Assembly (NCBI GenBank): GCA_900473805.1 | Contig: UCMS01000015.1 | Span: 1-64,000, forward strand | DNA length: 64,000 bases | Origin: Hyphomicrobiales bacterium | Lineage (GTDB): Bacteria > Pseudomonadota > Alphaproteobacteria > Rhizobiales > Rhizobiaceae | Direction: 5' to 3' | In this document: positions 19,004 to 28,280 of the stretch, in pieces | How the letters are laid out: the number at the start of each line of letters is the position of its first letter | Position numbering within the stretch: the first letter of the stretch is position 1 | Translations under genes and position numbers: made by a program | Notes under the pieces: generated by a model | The model's database searches: none | Seen by the model: the letters and a program-made list of their open reading frames with translations, nothing else | Told to the model about the DNA's origin: nothing

Positions 19004-22000
19004 TTGAGGTTCAGCCCCTGCAATCTCGTCTGACGCAGTGCTTCAGCCTGCTTGAGCGCCGTGACGCTGCGTTCGTGGGCCGACAATTGCTGCACCGTCC
19101 GCATCGTATTCCAAGCTTGTTGCACCTCGCTCTTCTGGGCAGCATTCATGCCTGCCGTAACGTGCTGGTATGCCTCACCGTTGGCATCCTTCGCAGCCAG
19201 GGGCAGGAAGGTCCTTTCTCCGAAACGTTCAGTGACCGCCTTCGCGAAACCTTCGAGTTCAGCCTTCACCATTTTGTCGGCAAGCGCATATTCGAGACCC
19301 GATGGCAGGTCGTTTCGGTCGATGGCATCGCGGACGCGTTCCAGCACGGTCTTCGCATTGGACGAGAGGGCAGGGATCTCCAGCGCGACCTGCCTGCGAA
19401 CCGCAAGCTCCTCGGCGTGATTTCGCTGCTCGGCGTCGCCGCGCTGGCGGAGATAATCGCTGATGCTGTCGGCGAGCGGCGTCACATTTTTGAGCGCCCG
19501 GTCTCGGTCCGCCCTGTCGCCGCGGCTGGCCAGTAGGCCCGTCTTGCCCTTGAGGGCGCCGAAGGTTTCAGGCTCGCTGGCAATCTTGGCGATGGTCTTT
19601 TCCGCAACTGCCTGGTCGCGCAACATCGCATCGACGTTGACGGCTTTGAAGGCGCTTTCCGGCTGCGCGTAGACTTGGATGAAGCGCATCGAGATTTCTT
19701 CCCATTGCTTCTTAAGCGCTGGGTCGACGGCGAGCTTGTCCTCGACGGCCTGATCGATCGATTTCGGGAAGGTGGTGATACCGGCCACCATGGGCTTGGT
19801 CTCCTTTGCCGCAGTGGGAACGGTGTTGGCCGTCGATGCTGCGAGGCCGAGTTTGGCGCCGATGGCCGCAAGCTTGCCGGCGAGATCGAACAGCTTTTGC
19901 TTCTGCCGGATCGTCCATTCTAGACGGTCACGCGCGACGGTTCTGGCAACGTTGACGATGTGAAGGCCGCGCGCCTCGGCAAAGCGCAGTGCTTGGCGGT
20001 AGATGCTGCCGCCGGCGTGATCGAGCGTTGTTTCTTTGGAATTCCTGCGCGACAGGATCTCGACTAGACCGCCTGCCTTGGCGAAGGATCGGCGGCCGTA
20101 ATAGACGCCGAGATCCTCGCGGTGGCGGGTCATCGCCACATAGGTGAGGTGACGATCAAGGGACAGCGACGCCAGCACATTGACCCGGTCGACAGTGGCG
20201 CCCTGGCTCTTATGCACCGTGGTTGCGTAGCCGTGGTCAATATTGTTGTAGAAGCGCTGTTCGACCGTGACATGCCGTTGATGTTCACCCTCGCCAATCA
20301 CGGCCACGAGGCGACCCGGTGTGGCTTCCAGCACCTTGCCCAGCATGCCGTTCTTGACGCCGATCGAACCCTCGTTCTTCAGGAAGACGATCTGGTCGCC
20401 GGCAGCAAAGCTTCTGACGCCATCGGCGGTTTTAAATGTAAAGCCCTGCTCGATTATGCCGCGCTCGATCAGTTTCGTGCGCGCCAGCTCGTTCAGCATG
20501 CGGACGTCGCGACGCAGGTGCGCCAGGATCAATGTGGACTTTGCGGGATCGTAGTCACGGTTCCAATCGGCGATGAGGTTGGTGACCGCATCGGCCTTCA
20601 GCTCTGAGCCAATCATTTTGCCGTTCGACTGATAGGCTGCGACGGCTTTGCCGACATTGCCACGCGCAAGATCGAGCGAAGCGTCGCGCATCCATTGCTC
20701 ACGCTGGCGATAGATGGTTTCGAGTTCGGCATAGCCGATGCGATCGGCAATGGCGCGGAAGGCAGCACCCGCCTCGATCGGCTGAAGCTGCTCAGGATCG
20801 CCGACAAGCACGAGCTTGGCGCCAGCTTTGGTGACAGCTTCGACGAATGTCGCCATTTGCCGCGACGACACCATGCCGGCCTCGTCCAGAACGAAAACCG
20901 TCTTGTCGTCGAGCTGCCCGCGACCCTGATTCCAGCGAAGTTCCCAGGACGACAGCGTGCGCGAGACGATGCCCGCTTCCTTCTCCAGACCTTCAGCCGC
21001 CTTGCCGGCAAGCGCACCACCGACGACTCGGTAGCCGGCCGCCTCCCATGCCTCGCGCGCAGCCTTCATCATCGTCGTCTTGCCGGCGCCAGCGCGGCCG
21101 ATCACGGCTGTAATCCGCTCACCACCGGCAACATGTTCGATGGCGGCCTTCTGCTCGTCGGACAGCCGTTCGTGACGCGCAAACGTCCCCTCGAGCACTG
21201 GCTGCCGGACGCCATGCGAAGACCGCTGCGCGAGCCAGATCGCGCGGTTCGCCGTCTCAGCCTCCAGCCGGATCAGCTCTCGTGTGGTGTATTTTGCCGG
21301 CGCCCGGACCCCAGTGGCGAAATCCATCCGCTCGCGATCGAGCCGCAGCGTCTCCGGGCTCTGAAGAATGCGCGCCATCAGGCTCTGGAAGAGGCCCGCA
21401 TCATCGACATAACGATGCAGAATCTTGGCGACATCGCGCTCATCAAACACGCTCTTCTCGCGCGTGATCATGTCGAGCACGATCTGCGGATTGCGTTGGA
21501 TGCGGCGGGCGTTCTCAGCCCGACGTTCCTCTTGAAGCTCCAGCCGTTCGAGCGCAGCCTTCTCTTCCGCATCGACCGCTTTCCGCTCAATCGCCTTCGT
21601 GCCAACACCAAGATGGATGGTGGGCGTCAGCTCAATTCCCTGCTTCTCAAAGGACCGGCCATCGATCCTGATATCGAGGCCGGCAAGCGCCAGATGACGG
21701 TTTTGGCAGGCGAACCAGCCGTCGCGAAACGCATTGAAATCATCAAGCCCACCGGCCCAAAGCTCATAGACGATTTTGCCGCTGTCGTTGCGCAGCGCTT
21801 TGCCGTCCGGTCCCACGACGGCCACCTTCTTCGAACCGAAACCGTCTACGGTAAGCGGCCGCAAGGTTGTCATCAGATGGATGTGCGGATTGCCTGGTGC
21901 ATCATGAAAGACCCAGTCGGCCACCATGCCCTCGGCCGTTATGTGTCTCGCCACGAAATCCCGCACGAGCTCGATGTTCTGCTCGACCGACAGCTCTATC

Positions 22001-22308
22001 GGCAGGGCGATGGTGACATCCTTTGCAAGCTGCGCATCAGACCGTTTCTCAAACTCCTCAACCTTGTTCCAGAACGCTTCCGACGCTCCCGAGACAGACC
22101 GATCGGCAATCATCGATTGCAACCATTCAGGCGCATCGGCGGGGATGATAAACTCCTCATGAAGCAGGCCCTGCTTGCGGGTGTAGTCGATCGTCCGGGC
22201 TTCCCGCTCATAGTCCATCTTGGCGCAGTGCCGGTAGGCCGCCGACAGCACCGCGCTGCGGCCCGAGCCACGGGCAACAATGCTGACTGAGAAATGCGGC
22301 ACGGCCAT
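19000..22308 (-). CDS. traA: TraA, relaxase-helicase (MobQ type)
   Basis: 1102 residues. N-terminal MobA/MobL relaxase domain, residues about 1-230, with the metal-binding His motif HDAPGNPHIHLM (H135, H142, H144). A RecD/TraI-like helicase follows with Walker A GRAGAGKT near 398, VFVLDEAGMVSSRQ, GDPEQLQPIEAG and VHKSQGATVDRV. It nicks oriT, stays bound to the 5' end, and unwinds the plasmid. oriT lies just upstream. First gene of traA-F-B-H. Confidence 0.95.
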   Translation of the reverse strand: MAVPHFSVSIVARGSGRSAVLSAAYRHCAKMDYEREARTIDYTRKQGLLHEEFIIPADAPEWLQSMIADRSVSGASEAFWNKVEEFEKRSDAQLAKDVTIALPIELSVEQNIELVRDFVARHITAEGMVADWVFHDAPGNPHIHLMTTLRPLTVDGFGSKKVAVVGPDGKALRNDSGKIVYELWAGGLDDFNAFRDGWFACQNRHLALAGLDIRIDGRSFEKQGIELTPTIHLGVGTKAIERKAVDAEEKAALERLELQEERRAENARRIQRNPQIVLDMITREKSVFDERDVAKILHRYVDDAGLFQSLMARILQSPETLRLDRERMDFATGVRAPAKYTTRELIRLEAETANRAIWLAQRSSHGVRQPVLEGTFARHERLSDEQKAAIEHVAGGERITAVIGRAGAGKTTMMKAAREAWEAAGYRVVGGALAGKAAEGLEKEAGIVSRTLSSWELRWNQGRGQLDDKTVFVLDEAGMVSSRQMATFVEAVTKAGAKLVLVGDPEQLQPIEAGAAFRAIADRIGYAELETIYRQREQWMRDASLDLARGNVGKAVAAYQSNGKMIGSELKADAVTNLIADWNRDYDPAKSTLILAHLRRDVRMLNELARTKLIERGIIEQGFTFKTADGVRSFAAGDQIVFLKNEGSIGVKNGMLGKVLEATPGRLVAVIGEGEHQRHVTVEQRFYNNIDHGYATTVHKSQGATVDRVNVLASLSLDRHLTYVAMTRHREDLGVYYGRRSFAKAGGLVEILSRRNSKETTLDHAGGSIYRQALRFAEARGLHIVNVARTVARDRLEWTIRQKQKLFDLAGKLAAIGAKLGLAASTANTVPTAAKETKPMVAGITTFPKSIDQAVEDKLAVDPALKKQWEEISMRFIQVYAQPESAFKAVNVDAMLRDQAVAEKTIAKIASEPETFGALKGKTGLLASRGDRADRDRALKNVTPLADSISDYLRQRGDAEQRNHAEELAVRRQVALEIPALSSNAKTVLERVRDAIDRNDLPSGLEYALADKMVKAELEGFAKAVTERFGERTFLPLAAKDANGEAYQHVTAGMNAAQKSEVQQAWNTMRTVQQLSAHERSVTALKQAEALRQTRLQGLNLK

Positions 22309-22379
22309 TGTCTGAAAGACTCCTTCGATCGAACAAAATCAACGTGTTCGTCAGGAGGGGAGGGCCCCGCCAGGGCCCG

Positions 22380-22445
22380 AGAGCAAACTGTCGCATCAGC
22401 GACGTATAATTGCGCCCTTCGGATCCGTCCTCGCGAACGGACGGG
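22380..22445. other. oriT: Origin of transfer, RSF1010/Ti type
   Basis: A hairpin GTCGC-ATCA-GCGAC (22390-22403) is followed by GTATAATTGCGCCCT (22404-22418), which matches the RSF1010 nic core TAAATGCGCCCT with one change and the Ti plasmid oriT core. A second hairpin CCGTCC/GGACGG (22425-22444) is close by. It sits between divergent traA and traC. By analogy with RSF1010, where the hairpin lies 5' of nic, the plus strand is nicked and transfer runs towards traC. Confidence 0.8.
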
Positions 22446-22460
22446 ATGATGCTCAAAAGC

Positions 22461-22475
22461 GTAGGCTCCGCCTAC
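22461..22475. repeat. Hairpin between oriT and traC
   Basis: GTAGGC-TCC-GCCTAC, a perfect 6-bp stem with a 3-base loop. It overlaps the first two bases of the third tra-box-like dyad. Confidence 0.6.
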
Positions 22476-22491
22476 TCGCATTTCTGTTAGT
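22474..22491. promoter_or_regulatory. tra-box-like dyad, copy 3 (traA/traC region)
   Basis: ACTCGCATTTCTGTTAGT matches the 3116-3133 dyad at 14 of 18 positions (pattern ACTnnCAnTTnTGnnAGT). It lies 73 bases before traC and 166 before traA, where TraR activates both tra operons in Ti-type plasmids. Confidence 0.55.
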
Positions 22492-22509
22492 AGATCGGCA
22501 CGCCGATCT
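22492..22509. repeat. Perfect 18-bp palindrome next to the tra-box-like site
   Basis: AGATCGGC-AC-GCCGATCT, 8-base arms with a 2-base centre, abuts the dyad at 22474-22491. It could be a second regulator site or a hairpin in the traC leader. Confidence 0.6.
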
Positions 22510-22563
22510 GAACGACTCTGGCTGCGTGAACAACGTCATGCAGCAACAGAGGACAATCCAGAG

Positions 22564-22860
22564 ATGAAGAAGCCATCCTCCAAGATCCGTGAAGAAATCG
22601 CCAAACTCCAGGAACAGCTCAAGCACGCGGAAACGAGAGAGGCCGAGCGCATCGGTCGCATTGCGCTGCGGGCGGGACTTGGCGAAATCGAAATTGAGGA
22701 GACCGAACTTCAGGCGGCGTTCGAGGAATTGGCGAAACGCTTTCGCGGAAGCAAGTCCGGCACGAGCGGAAGGAAAGGAGCAGGCGACAGCAGCACGGGC
22801 AGCGGGCAGACCGAGGCGCTCGCGTCTGGCTCGACTTCGGGCGGCGTTGGCGAGGCTTGA
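22564..22860 (+). CDS. traC: TraC, accessory transfer protein
   Basis: 98 residues: helical and charged N-terminus ([38 protein letters not shown]) and a low-complexity Gly/Ser tail. Matches rhizobial/Ti TraC, thought to act with TraA and TraD at oriT. The GAG before the ATG is a weak ribosome binding site. TraD follows after 4 bases. Confidence 0.88.
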   Translation: MKKPSSKIREEIAKLQEQLKHAETREAERIGRIALRAGLGEIEIEETELQAAFEELAKRFRGSKSGTSGRKGAGDSSTGSGQTEALASGSTSGGVGEA

Positions 22861-22864
22861 GCGG

Positions 22865-23080
22865 ATGAGCAGGAACGCAACGTCCGACGCCCGAAAGAAG
22901 GACACGCGCGACAAGATCGAGCTTGGCGGCCTCATCGTCAAAGCCGGTCTCCGCTTCGAGAAGCGGGCGCTTCTGCTCGGCGCATTGATAGACCTGCAGC
23001 GCCGGCTGAAGTCCGACGGCCATGAGCGATCACGATTGACGGCGATCGGGGCGGAGGCTTTCGGCAATGAAGGCGAATAA
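22865..23080 (+). CDS. traD: TraD, accessory transfer protein
   Basis: 71 residues ([44 protein letters not shown] split across helix breaks), matching the small TraD of Ti plasmids; not the F-plasmid coupling protein of the same name. It belongs to the relaxosome group with TraC. The same frame is open upstream, but this ATG fits the family start. Overlaps traG by 14 bases. Confidence 0.9.
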   Translation: MSRNATSDARKKDTRDKIELGGLIVKAGLRFEKRALLLGALIDLQRRLKSDGHERSRLTAIGAEAFGNEGE

Positions 23081-25001
23081 GATCGTTCTCGTTCTTCTGC
23101 CTGTGGCCATCATGGGCGCGGCTCTGTTCGCTCTCACCGGCATCGAGACCTGGCTTGCCGGCTTCGGAAAGACCGAGGCTGCAAAGCTTGCCCTGGGACG
23201 GGCAGGGGTCGCGGCGCCATACGTGGCGGCTGCCGCCCTCGGCCTGATTTTCCTGTTCTCAACCGCCGGGTCAGCCAGCATTCGCGCCGCGGGCCTCGGT
23301 GCTACTGTGGGAAACGCCGCAGTTATCCTGACGGCTTGCGTGCGGGAAGACGTGCGACTTGCAGCGCTTTCCTCCCAGGTACCAGCGGACAAATCCGCGC
23401 TGTCCTATATGGATCCATCGACCATGATCGGCGCTGCTGCAGCGCTGATGTCGGGCTGCTTCGCAGTGCGCGTGGCGATCGTCGGCAACGCCGCTTTCGC
23501 GCGGGCTGCACCAAAACGCATCACTGGTAAACGTGCACTGCACGGCGAGGCCGACTGGATGACACTTGTCGAAGCCGACAAGCTGTTCCCGACAACTGGC
23601 GGCATTGTAGTCGGCGAGCGGTATCGCGTCGACCGCGACAGCGTTGCCAGCGTGTCGTTTCGTGCCGACACCAAGGACACATGGGGCACCGGGGGCAAGT
23701 CCCCGCTGCTCTGCTTCGACGGATCGTTCGGTTCTTCGCACGGCATCGTCTTCGCTGGATCGGGCGGTTACAAGACGACGTCAGTGACGATCCCGACAGC
23801 GCTGAAATGGGGAGGCTCGCTCGTCGTGCTCGACCCATCGAACGAGGTCGCCCCAATGGTCTCTAGGCATCGGGAAGAGGCGGGGCGACGTGTGCGGATC
23901 CTCGATCCGCGCAAACCCGCAATCGGCTTCAATGCACTCGACTGGGTTGGCCAGTATGGCGGTACGAAGGAGGAGGACATTGCTTCTGTCGCCTCATGGA
24001 TCATGAGCGATAGCGGTCGCGCGAGCGGGGTCCGCGACGACTTCTTCCGTGCCTCAGGTCTTCAGCTCCTGACCGCGATCATCGCCGATGTTTGCCTCTC
24101 CGGGCATACGCCGAAGGAGCAGCGGACGCTCCGCCAGGTACGCAGCAACCTGTCGGAGCCCGAGCCAAAACTGCGACAGCGTCTGCAGGATATCTACGAC
24201 AACTCGGAATCGGATTTCGTCAAGGAAAACGTCGCCGCCTTTGTCAACATGACGCCGGAAACCTTCTCCGGCGTCTATGCCAATGCCATCAAGGAAACGC
24301 ATTGGCTTTCATATCAGAACTATGCAGCACTTGTGTCGGGATCGACATTCCGGACCGAGGATATCGCGTCGGGCAAAACGGACGTGTTCATCAACATTGA
24401 TCTCAAGACGCTAGAGACCCACAGCGGATTGGCACGCGTCGTGATCGGTTCGTTTCTGAACGCGATCTATAATCGCGATGGTGCGATGGACGGACGCGCC
24501 CTCTTCCTCCTCGATGAGGTCGCCCGTCTCGGCTACATGCGCATTCTGGAGACCGCGCGGGACGCTGGTCGAAAGTACGGCATCACGCTGACGATGATCT
24601 ATCAGTCGATCGGCCAGCTACGCGAAACCTATGGGGGGCGCGACGCGTCCAGCAAGTGGTTCGAGAGCGCGAGCTGGATCAGCTTTGCCGCCATCAACGA
24701 TCCGGAAACCGCTGACTACATCTCTCGCCGGTGCGGCATGACGACGGTTGAGATCGATCAGGTCAGCCGCAGCTTTCAGTCACGCGGCTCGTCGCGGACG
24801 CGCTCAAAGCAGCTGGCCGCCCGGCCGCTAATCCAGCCGCATGAAGTGCTGCGCATGAGGGCGGACGAGCAGATCGTCTTCACGGCAGGCAACCCGCCAC
24901 TGAGGTGCGGTCGCGCCATCTGGTTCCGGCGAGGCGATATGAAAGCTTGCGTTGAGCAGAGCAGGTTTCAGCGGCGCGACGCGCCTGCGCATGAACAATG
25001 A
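23067..25001 (+). CDS. traG: TraG, type IV coupling protein (VirD4 family)
   Basis: 644 residues. N-terminal membrane segments (about 4-25, 48-68, 75-95, 120-140), then the ATPase domain with Walker A-like GSGGYKTT (about 231) and Walker [13 protein letters not shown] (about 478). It links the TraA-bound DNA strand to the Trb channel. Full length and typical C-terminus. Last of traCDG. Confidence 0.95.
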   Translation: MKANKIVLVLLPVAIMGAALFALTGIETWLAGFGKTEAAKLALGRAGVAAPYVAAAALGLIFLFSTAGSASIRAAGLGATVGNAAVILTACVREDVRLAALSSQVPADKSALSYMDPSTMIGAAAALMSGCFAVRVAIVGNAAFARAAPKRITGKRALHGEADWMTLVEADKLFPTTGGIVVGERYRVDRDSVASVSFRADTKDTWGTGGKSPLLCFDGSFGSSHGIVFAGSGGYKTTSVTIPTALKWGGSLVVLDPSNEVAPMVSRHREEAGRRVRILDPRKPAIGFNALDWVGQYGGTKEEDIASVASWIMSDSGRASGVRDDFFRASGLQLLTAIIADVCLSGHTPKEQRTLRQVRSNLSEPEPKLRQRLQDIYDNSESDFVKENVAAFVNMTPETFSGVYANAIKETHWLSYQNYAALVSGSTFRTEDIASGKTDVFINIDLKTLETHSGLARVVIGSFLNAIYNRDGAMDGRALFLLDEVARLGYMRILETARDAGRKYGITLTMIYQSIGQLRETYGGRDASSKWFESASWISFAAINDPETADYISRRCGMTTVEIDQVSRSFQSRGSSRTRSKQLAARPLIQPHEVLRMRADEQIVFTAGNPPLRCGRAIWFRRGDMKACVEQSRFQRRDAPAHEQ

Positions 25002-25169
25002 AGAGCATCGGAGAAATCAGCATAGCGACGACCGCCAGGCGTGATTTCGGGAATTCTCGTCATGCTTCGGTCGGATAACGGGCAGCCGCAGGAGGCTTAG
25101 TATAGCGCCACGTTAGCGGAAGCCGGGACCGACCGTCCCCGACCGAGGCATTCTGCTTGAGAAAGCCGT

Positions 25170-25391
25170 CTACTCGTCGGAGACCCCTTCGGTCAGTCCG
25201 TCGAAAACCTCCATCATCGCGTTGGTGATGGCTTGGCCGAGAGCGTTGCCAGCCACGCGGACGTCGTCCTCAGAACCGTCACGAGCAGCACGAGCAAGTT
25301 CGAAACCCTGATCCGCGACGATCTGCTTGGCCACTTCGATCGCCCACAGGCCAAAGTCACCGCGGTTGTCGATTTGGATTGCGTCGTCCAT
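25170..25391 (-). CDS. Small acidic protein of unknown function
   Basis: 73 residues from the ATG at 25391 (MDDAIQIDNRGDFGLWAIEVAKQI then an acidic helical tail ending LTEGVSDE). A GAGAGG site precedes it. Composition looks like a real protein: balanced, acidic, likely helical. I do not recognise a named family. The 168 bases between traG and this gene show no feature. Confidence 0.55.
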   Translation of the reverse strand: MDDAIQIDNRGDFGLWAIEVAKQIVADQGFELARAARDGSEDDVRVAGNALGQAITNAMMEVFDGLTEGVSDE

Positions 25392-25716
25392 CTGCACCTC
25401 TCGTAGTTGGTTCGTCGGCTTCTTTTCATGGACACTACCGTATCATGTTTGCCGAACCCGACGATGTGGCTGATCGCCGAGTACGAGCATCCGCTTTCGG
25501 CACATGACGGCCGAATCTGCGGCTTGCGGGAGGATCGTGACCCGGATGGGCGACGACCGCCAGCGGGCTTCGTTCGCGCGAGCGAGTGGAGCCGTACGTC
25601 GAAGGCGGACCGCCCAAACACGACTGCATCTCCAGATCACGGAAATGAATCGATTGCGCCCGAGCGATTCAAAACTCTCGTTGGACGAAGATTTCCAGAA
25701 ACACGATCATGTCAGC
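25392..25716. other. Gene-free interval before the WGR gene
   Basis: About 325 bases. An in-frame ATG at 25645 could lengthen the WGR protein by 24 residues. Otherwise no coding signal, repeat or clear promoter was found. Confidence 0.4.
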
Positions 25717-25983
25717 ATGATCACCCAGCCCTATCACCTATATGTCGAACGGACAGACCTCACGAAAAACATGGCCCGCTTCTATGCGATGTCCATCGAG
25801 CCAAACCTGTTCGGGGAGGCTTGCCTGATGCGATGTTGGGGTCGTATCGGAACGAGCGGTCAGACGAAGAGCCACCATTTCGAAACCGAGCGTGAAGCCG
25901 TCGTTCTGTTTCTCGAACTCCTCCGACAGAAGAAGCGTCGCGGCTACTCAGCCGTGGTCCGTAAAACGCGCGCCGGCAACTGA
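25717..25983 (+). CDS. WGR-domain protein
   Basis: 88 residues from MITQPYHLYVERTD. Almost the whole protein is one WGR domain: LMRCWGRIGTSGQTKSHHF carries the Trp-Gly-Arg signature, and AVVLFLELLRQKKRRGY is the usual end. WGR domains bind nucleic acid in PARPs and elsewhere; short single-domain forms are common on rhizobial plasmids with unknown roles. Start chosen because the family normally begins here. Confidence 0.85.
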   Translation: MITQPYHLYVERTDLTKNMARFYAMSIEPNLFGEACLMRCWGRIGTSGQTKSHHFETEREAVVLFLELLRQKKRRGYSAVVRKTRAGN

Positions 25984-26012
25984 TTTGAGGCTCGTGAACT
26001 TGAAGGATAAGA

Positions 26013-26504
26013 ATGAAGACGAGATCAGAAGTGAGTGCTGATAGGCGAGCGTCGAGATCGATCCGATTGACGTTGTTGGCGTTGGTCGCAGCTTTTCCAG
26101 CCTTCAACGCGTCAATCAGCATTTCAGCCTACGCGAGCGACAACAGATCCAAGGTAAACCGGCAATTCCATAAATGCGACACCGGCTCGCGCAAGGCATG
26201 CGTTGTCGACGGAGATACAATATGGCTAGACGGTCAGAAAATTCGGATCGCCGATATCGATACGCCGGAGGTAGGCGAACCTAAGTGCTCGTCGGAGCTG
26301 GCACTTGGCAACCGCGCCACGGAGAGGATGCTTGAGCTGATCAACGAGGGTCCCTTCGAGATCAAAGCGTGGCCCGGCCGTAATGCCGACCGATATGGCC
26401 GCAAGCTTCGCGTCCTGATCAGAGACGGCCGCAGCCTTGGCGATATTCTAGTGTCGGAAGGCCTCGCAAGGACCTGGAGCGGCCGACGAGAGCCATGGTG
26501 CTGA
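26013..26504 (+). CDS. Secreted thermonuclease-like nuclease (SNase fold)
   Basis: 163 residues. N-terminal signal segment (about 18-42, ending AYAS), then an SNase-like domain: VVDGDTIWLDGQKIRIADIDTPE and DRYGRKLRVL are the characteristic blocks, with the metal-binding Asp in VDGDT. It probably acts in the periplasm or outside the cell. Similar genes are frequent on rhizobial transfer plasmids; a link to transfer is not shown. Convergent with the small gene ending at 26545. Confidence 0.88.
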   Translation: MKTRSEVSADRRASRSIRLTLLALVAAFPAFNASISISAYASDNRSKVNRQFHKCDTGSRKACVVDGDTIWLDGQKIRIADIDTPEVGEPKCSSELALGNRATERMLELINEGPFEIKAWPGRNADRYGRKLRVLIRDGRSLGDILVSEGLARTWSGRREPWC

Positions 26505-26515
26505 GGCAGGAAAAC

Positions 26516-26535
26516 CGGCCCGGCGAGCCGGGCCG
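26516..26535. terminator. GC-rich hairpin between convergent genes
   Basis: CGGCCCGGC-GA-GCCGGGCCG: perfect 9-bp stem with a 2-base loop, 12 bases after the nuclease stop and 10 before the end of the opposing gene. No T tract, so it may only retard polymerase or protect 3' ends. Confidence 0.55.
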
Positions 26536-26544
26536 ATACCGCGG

Positions 26545-26718
26545 TTACCGCCGTCGGTTCCAGTCAGTCTCGAAGTTGACCTCGATATCGACGAAGAACG
26601 GGATCTTGATCGCGATCTTCAGACCGAGCTTGCCCTTGCGGAAAAGGTGACAGATCACCTTGGCGAGCGTGCGAAGCCGGCGGCCGGTGGCCTGTAAGAA
26701 CTTGGCTAACTGTTGCAT
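26545..26718 (-). CDS. Small basic protein of unknown function
   Basis: 57 residues from the ATG at 26718, which follows AGGAGAAATTTT, an excellent ribosome binding site. Basic first half (MQQLAKFLQATGRRLRTLAK), a hydrophobic patch (LGLKIAIKIPFFVDIEV), ending WNRRR. Possibly membrane- or nucleic-acid-associated, but no family was recognised. About 260 bases upstream of it to 26982 hold no convincing gene. Confidence 0.65.
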   Translation of the reverse strand: MQQLAKFLQATGRRLRTLAKVICHLFRKGKLGLKIAIKIPFFVDIEVNFETDWNRRR

Positions 26719-26982
26719 AAAATTTCTCCTGTCGATTGCGTTTCTTCGCGGGGATGAAATGCGGATCGAGAAGGAGTGCCGCACCGGTGACGGCCGGAGC
26801 GCAGCGGAGGACCTGAGGCCGGCTGAATTTTGCTGCGCGAGGAGCCAGGGGCGGGGAAAATTCTGCCGGCATCAGGTTGCGGCGGGACGCACGCTCCGCA
26901 TCATTCCCTATGTCGATGAAATGGGATCGACAGGAGAATTGCGGCAGCTCGACTTCAAAGACGACGGGTGATGGAAGCCGCC

Positions 26983-27153
26983 TTAGAAAGGTGGCTCTGC
27001 TTCAGCCAGGCCGTCCAGCTCGGTGGTCGCGACGATCAGCTCCGCCTGGGCGATTTCGAGTTCGGCTTCGATCTGGCGGCGCTCGGCGCCATCGACAGCG
27101 TTGCGCAACTCGGCCCGCAGTTCTTCGATCTGGATTTCGAGTTCGTAGGTCAT
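26983..27153 (-). CDS. Small acidic coiled-coil-like protein
   Basis: 56 residues from the ATG at 27153 after AAGGAGACGAAG. Strongly helical and heptad-like (MTYELEIQIEELRAELRNAV, then QIEAELEIAQAELIVATTEL). Similar short proteins recur on rhizobial plasmids; no function is known. The in-frame extension upstream has poor composition and was excluded. Confidence 0.7.
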   Translation of the reverse strand: MTYELEIQIEELRAELRNAVDGAERRQIEAELEIAQAELIVATTELDGLAEAEPPF

Positions 27154-27474
27154 CTTCGTCTCCTTGACGTTTGTGAACGATGACCGGCGGGTCCGAGAGG
27201 GGATGGCGGGGTCAGGGATCGTGCCAGCGACCGGCAGAGCCGGGGAGTGGGGGAGCCGATTTGCGGAAGCTGCCCTTAAGGGCAGGTGGAGCAAATTGGG
27301 GGAACTGCTCATCCTTGAGGCCGGCGTCGCCGCTTGGCACGATCGAGCATTCTGAGCAGCTTCCCCGCTCACCGTATCCCACCAAAAAAGCCGGACCTGG
27401 CTCGATGCCAGATCCGGCTTTGGTATTTACGCAGGAGTGTGGGCTCCGCCGGTGGCGGAGCCTCGTGATCCCGA
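27154..27474. other. Gene-free interval with a terminator
   Basis: 321 bases between two minus-strand genes. The only clear element is the strong hairpin at 27385-27421. Confidence 0.6.
27385..27421 (-). terminator. Rho-independent terminator after the DUF736 gene
   Basis: AAAGCCGGA pairs with TCCGGCTTT and CTGGC with GCCAG around a 5-base loop. On the minus strand the stem is followed by a run of T, 54 bases beyond the DUF736 stop. Confidence 0.8.
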
Positions 27475-27783
27475 TCAGTCGCGGTTCGGGCGGGACCAGA
27501 TGAGCTGGAGGCCTTCCTCGCCTTCGACCTCGGCGAGCGTTGCGTAGATCGGGGCAGGGAAGCTCGGATCGTCGAGCTTGACCGAGAGGTAGTCGCGCCC
27601 CTGTTCGGAGGTCTTCTGCCAGGCGGCGCCGAGCTCAACGCTTCCGGCATAGACGCGGAACTGCGGGCCCTTGTCGGAGGGGTTCTCAACCCTGGCGATG
27701 CGGGCTTTGACGTTCAATGCGAGCGTGCGGATGGAGCCGGTGAAGCCGTTCTTTTCGGAAGTGAAGGTGCCGATGGTAGCCAT
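27475..27783 (-). CDS. DUF736 family protein
   Basis: 102 residues starting [20 protein letters not shown], the standard DUF736 opening; [21 protein letters not shown] and [19 protein letters not shown] are also typical. DUF736 proteins are widespread on alphaproteobacterial plasmids and genomic islands, usually close to antirestriction genes, with no proven function. AGAAAAGGA precedes the start. The leader hairpin at 27809-27827 closely resembles that of the ArdC gene. Confidence 0.9.
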   Translation of the reverse strand: MATIGTFTSEKNGFTGSIRTLALNVKARIARVENPSDKGPQFRVYAGSVELGAAWQKTSEQGRDYLSVKLDDPSFPAPIYATLAEVEGEEGLQLIWSRPNRD

Positions 27784-28280
27784 TGTCGTATTCCTTTTCT
27801 CGTGTTCGGGCCGCGCCCATCGCGGCCTCGATGGCAGTCGCAAAGACCGGAAGCGATCGGACCGCACCCAGCCGGGGTCCCCATCGCGCTTGCGCGGTGG
27901 GGTGGCGATTGGGCCGCAATGCAATGGAGGGCGACAAGTCGCAGATTTGTTAGTGGGAGAGGAGGAGCCCGTCAGGGATCCGGGGTAAGAAATCTGAGCC
28001 TTGTCGTTGCGGGAAGACGATCGAGGCGCAGCCGGTCTCCGGTCAGACATGCCCCATCGAGCCCGCAGATGGGTTGCCGGAAACTCTGTCGTGAGGGGAT
28101 ATGGCAATGGCGCTCAACGCATTTGCCCGTGGGAAGAATGGCAACCTGGCTCACGCTCCACCTGTACCGTCGTCGGAGCCAGCTTCGAGTTCGGAGTGGG
28201 CCACGGTCGGCCGCGGTCCGGCTTGCCTGCTATGCCCGGTGCGATATCGTTGCGCTCGCGAATCGCAGCCTGGAGGATCA
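27784..28280. other. Interval between DUF736 and a plus-strand small gene
   Basis: About 497 bases. Apart from the DUF736 leader hairpin, no gene, terminator or repeat was found. It must hold promoters for genes in both directions. Confidence 0.45.
27809..27827 (-). repeat. Start-proximal hairpin of the DUF736 gene
   Basis: GGCCGCG-CCCAT-CGCGGCC, perfect 7-bp stem, 25 bases before the ATG. Sequence and spacing resemble the ArdC leader at 29404-29422, including GAGAAAAGGA between hairpin and start on the minus strand. Confidence 0.7.

Noticed and set aside
20695..22290. 531-codon open frame on the plus strand
   Set aside because: Antisense to traA, whose relaxase and helicase motifs are unmistakable.
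3000..22560. Canonical Agrobacterium tra box ATGTGCAGATCTGCACAT
   Set aside because: Not found by eye in the expected promoter regions; a different 18-bp dyad takes these places.
26660..26971. 103-codon plus-strand open frame
   Set aside because: Overlaps the small gene with a strong ribosome site on the other strand; odd composition and no similarity recognised.
27784..28107. Upstream extension of the DUF736 frame
   Set aside because: DUF736 proteins start at MATIGTF; the extension covers the leader hairpin and lacks a ribosome site.
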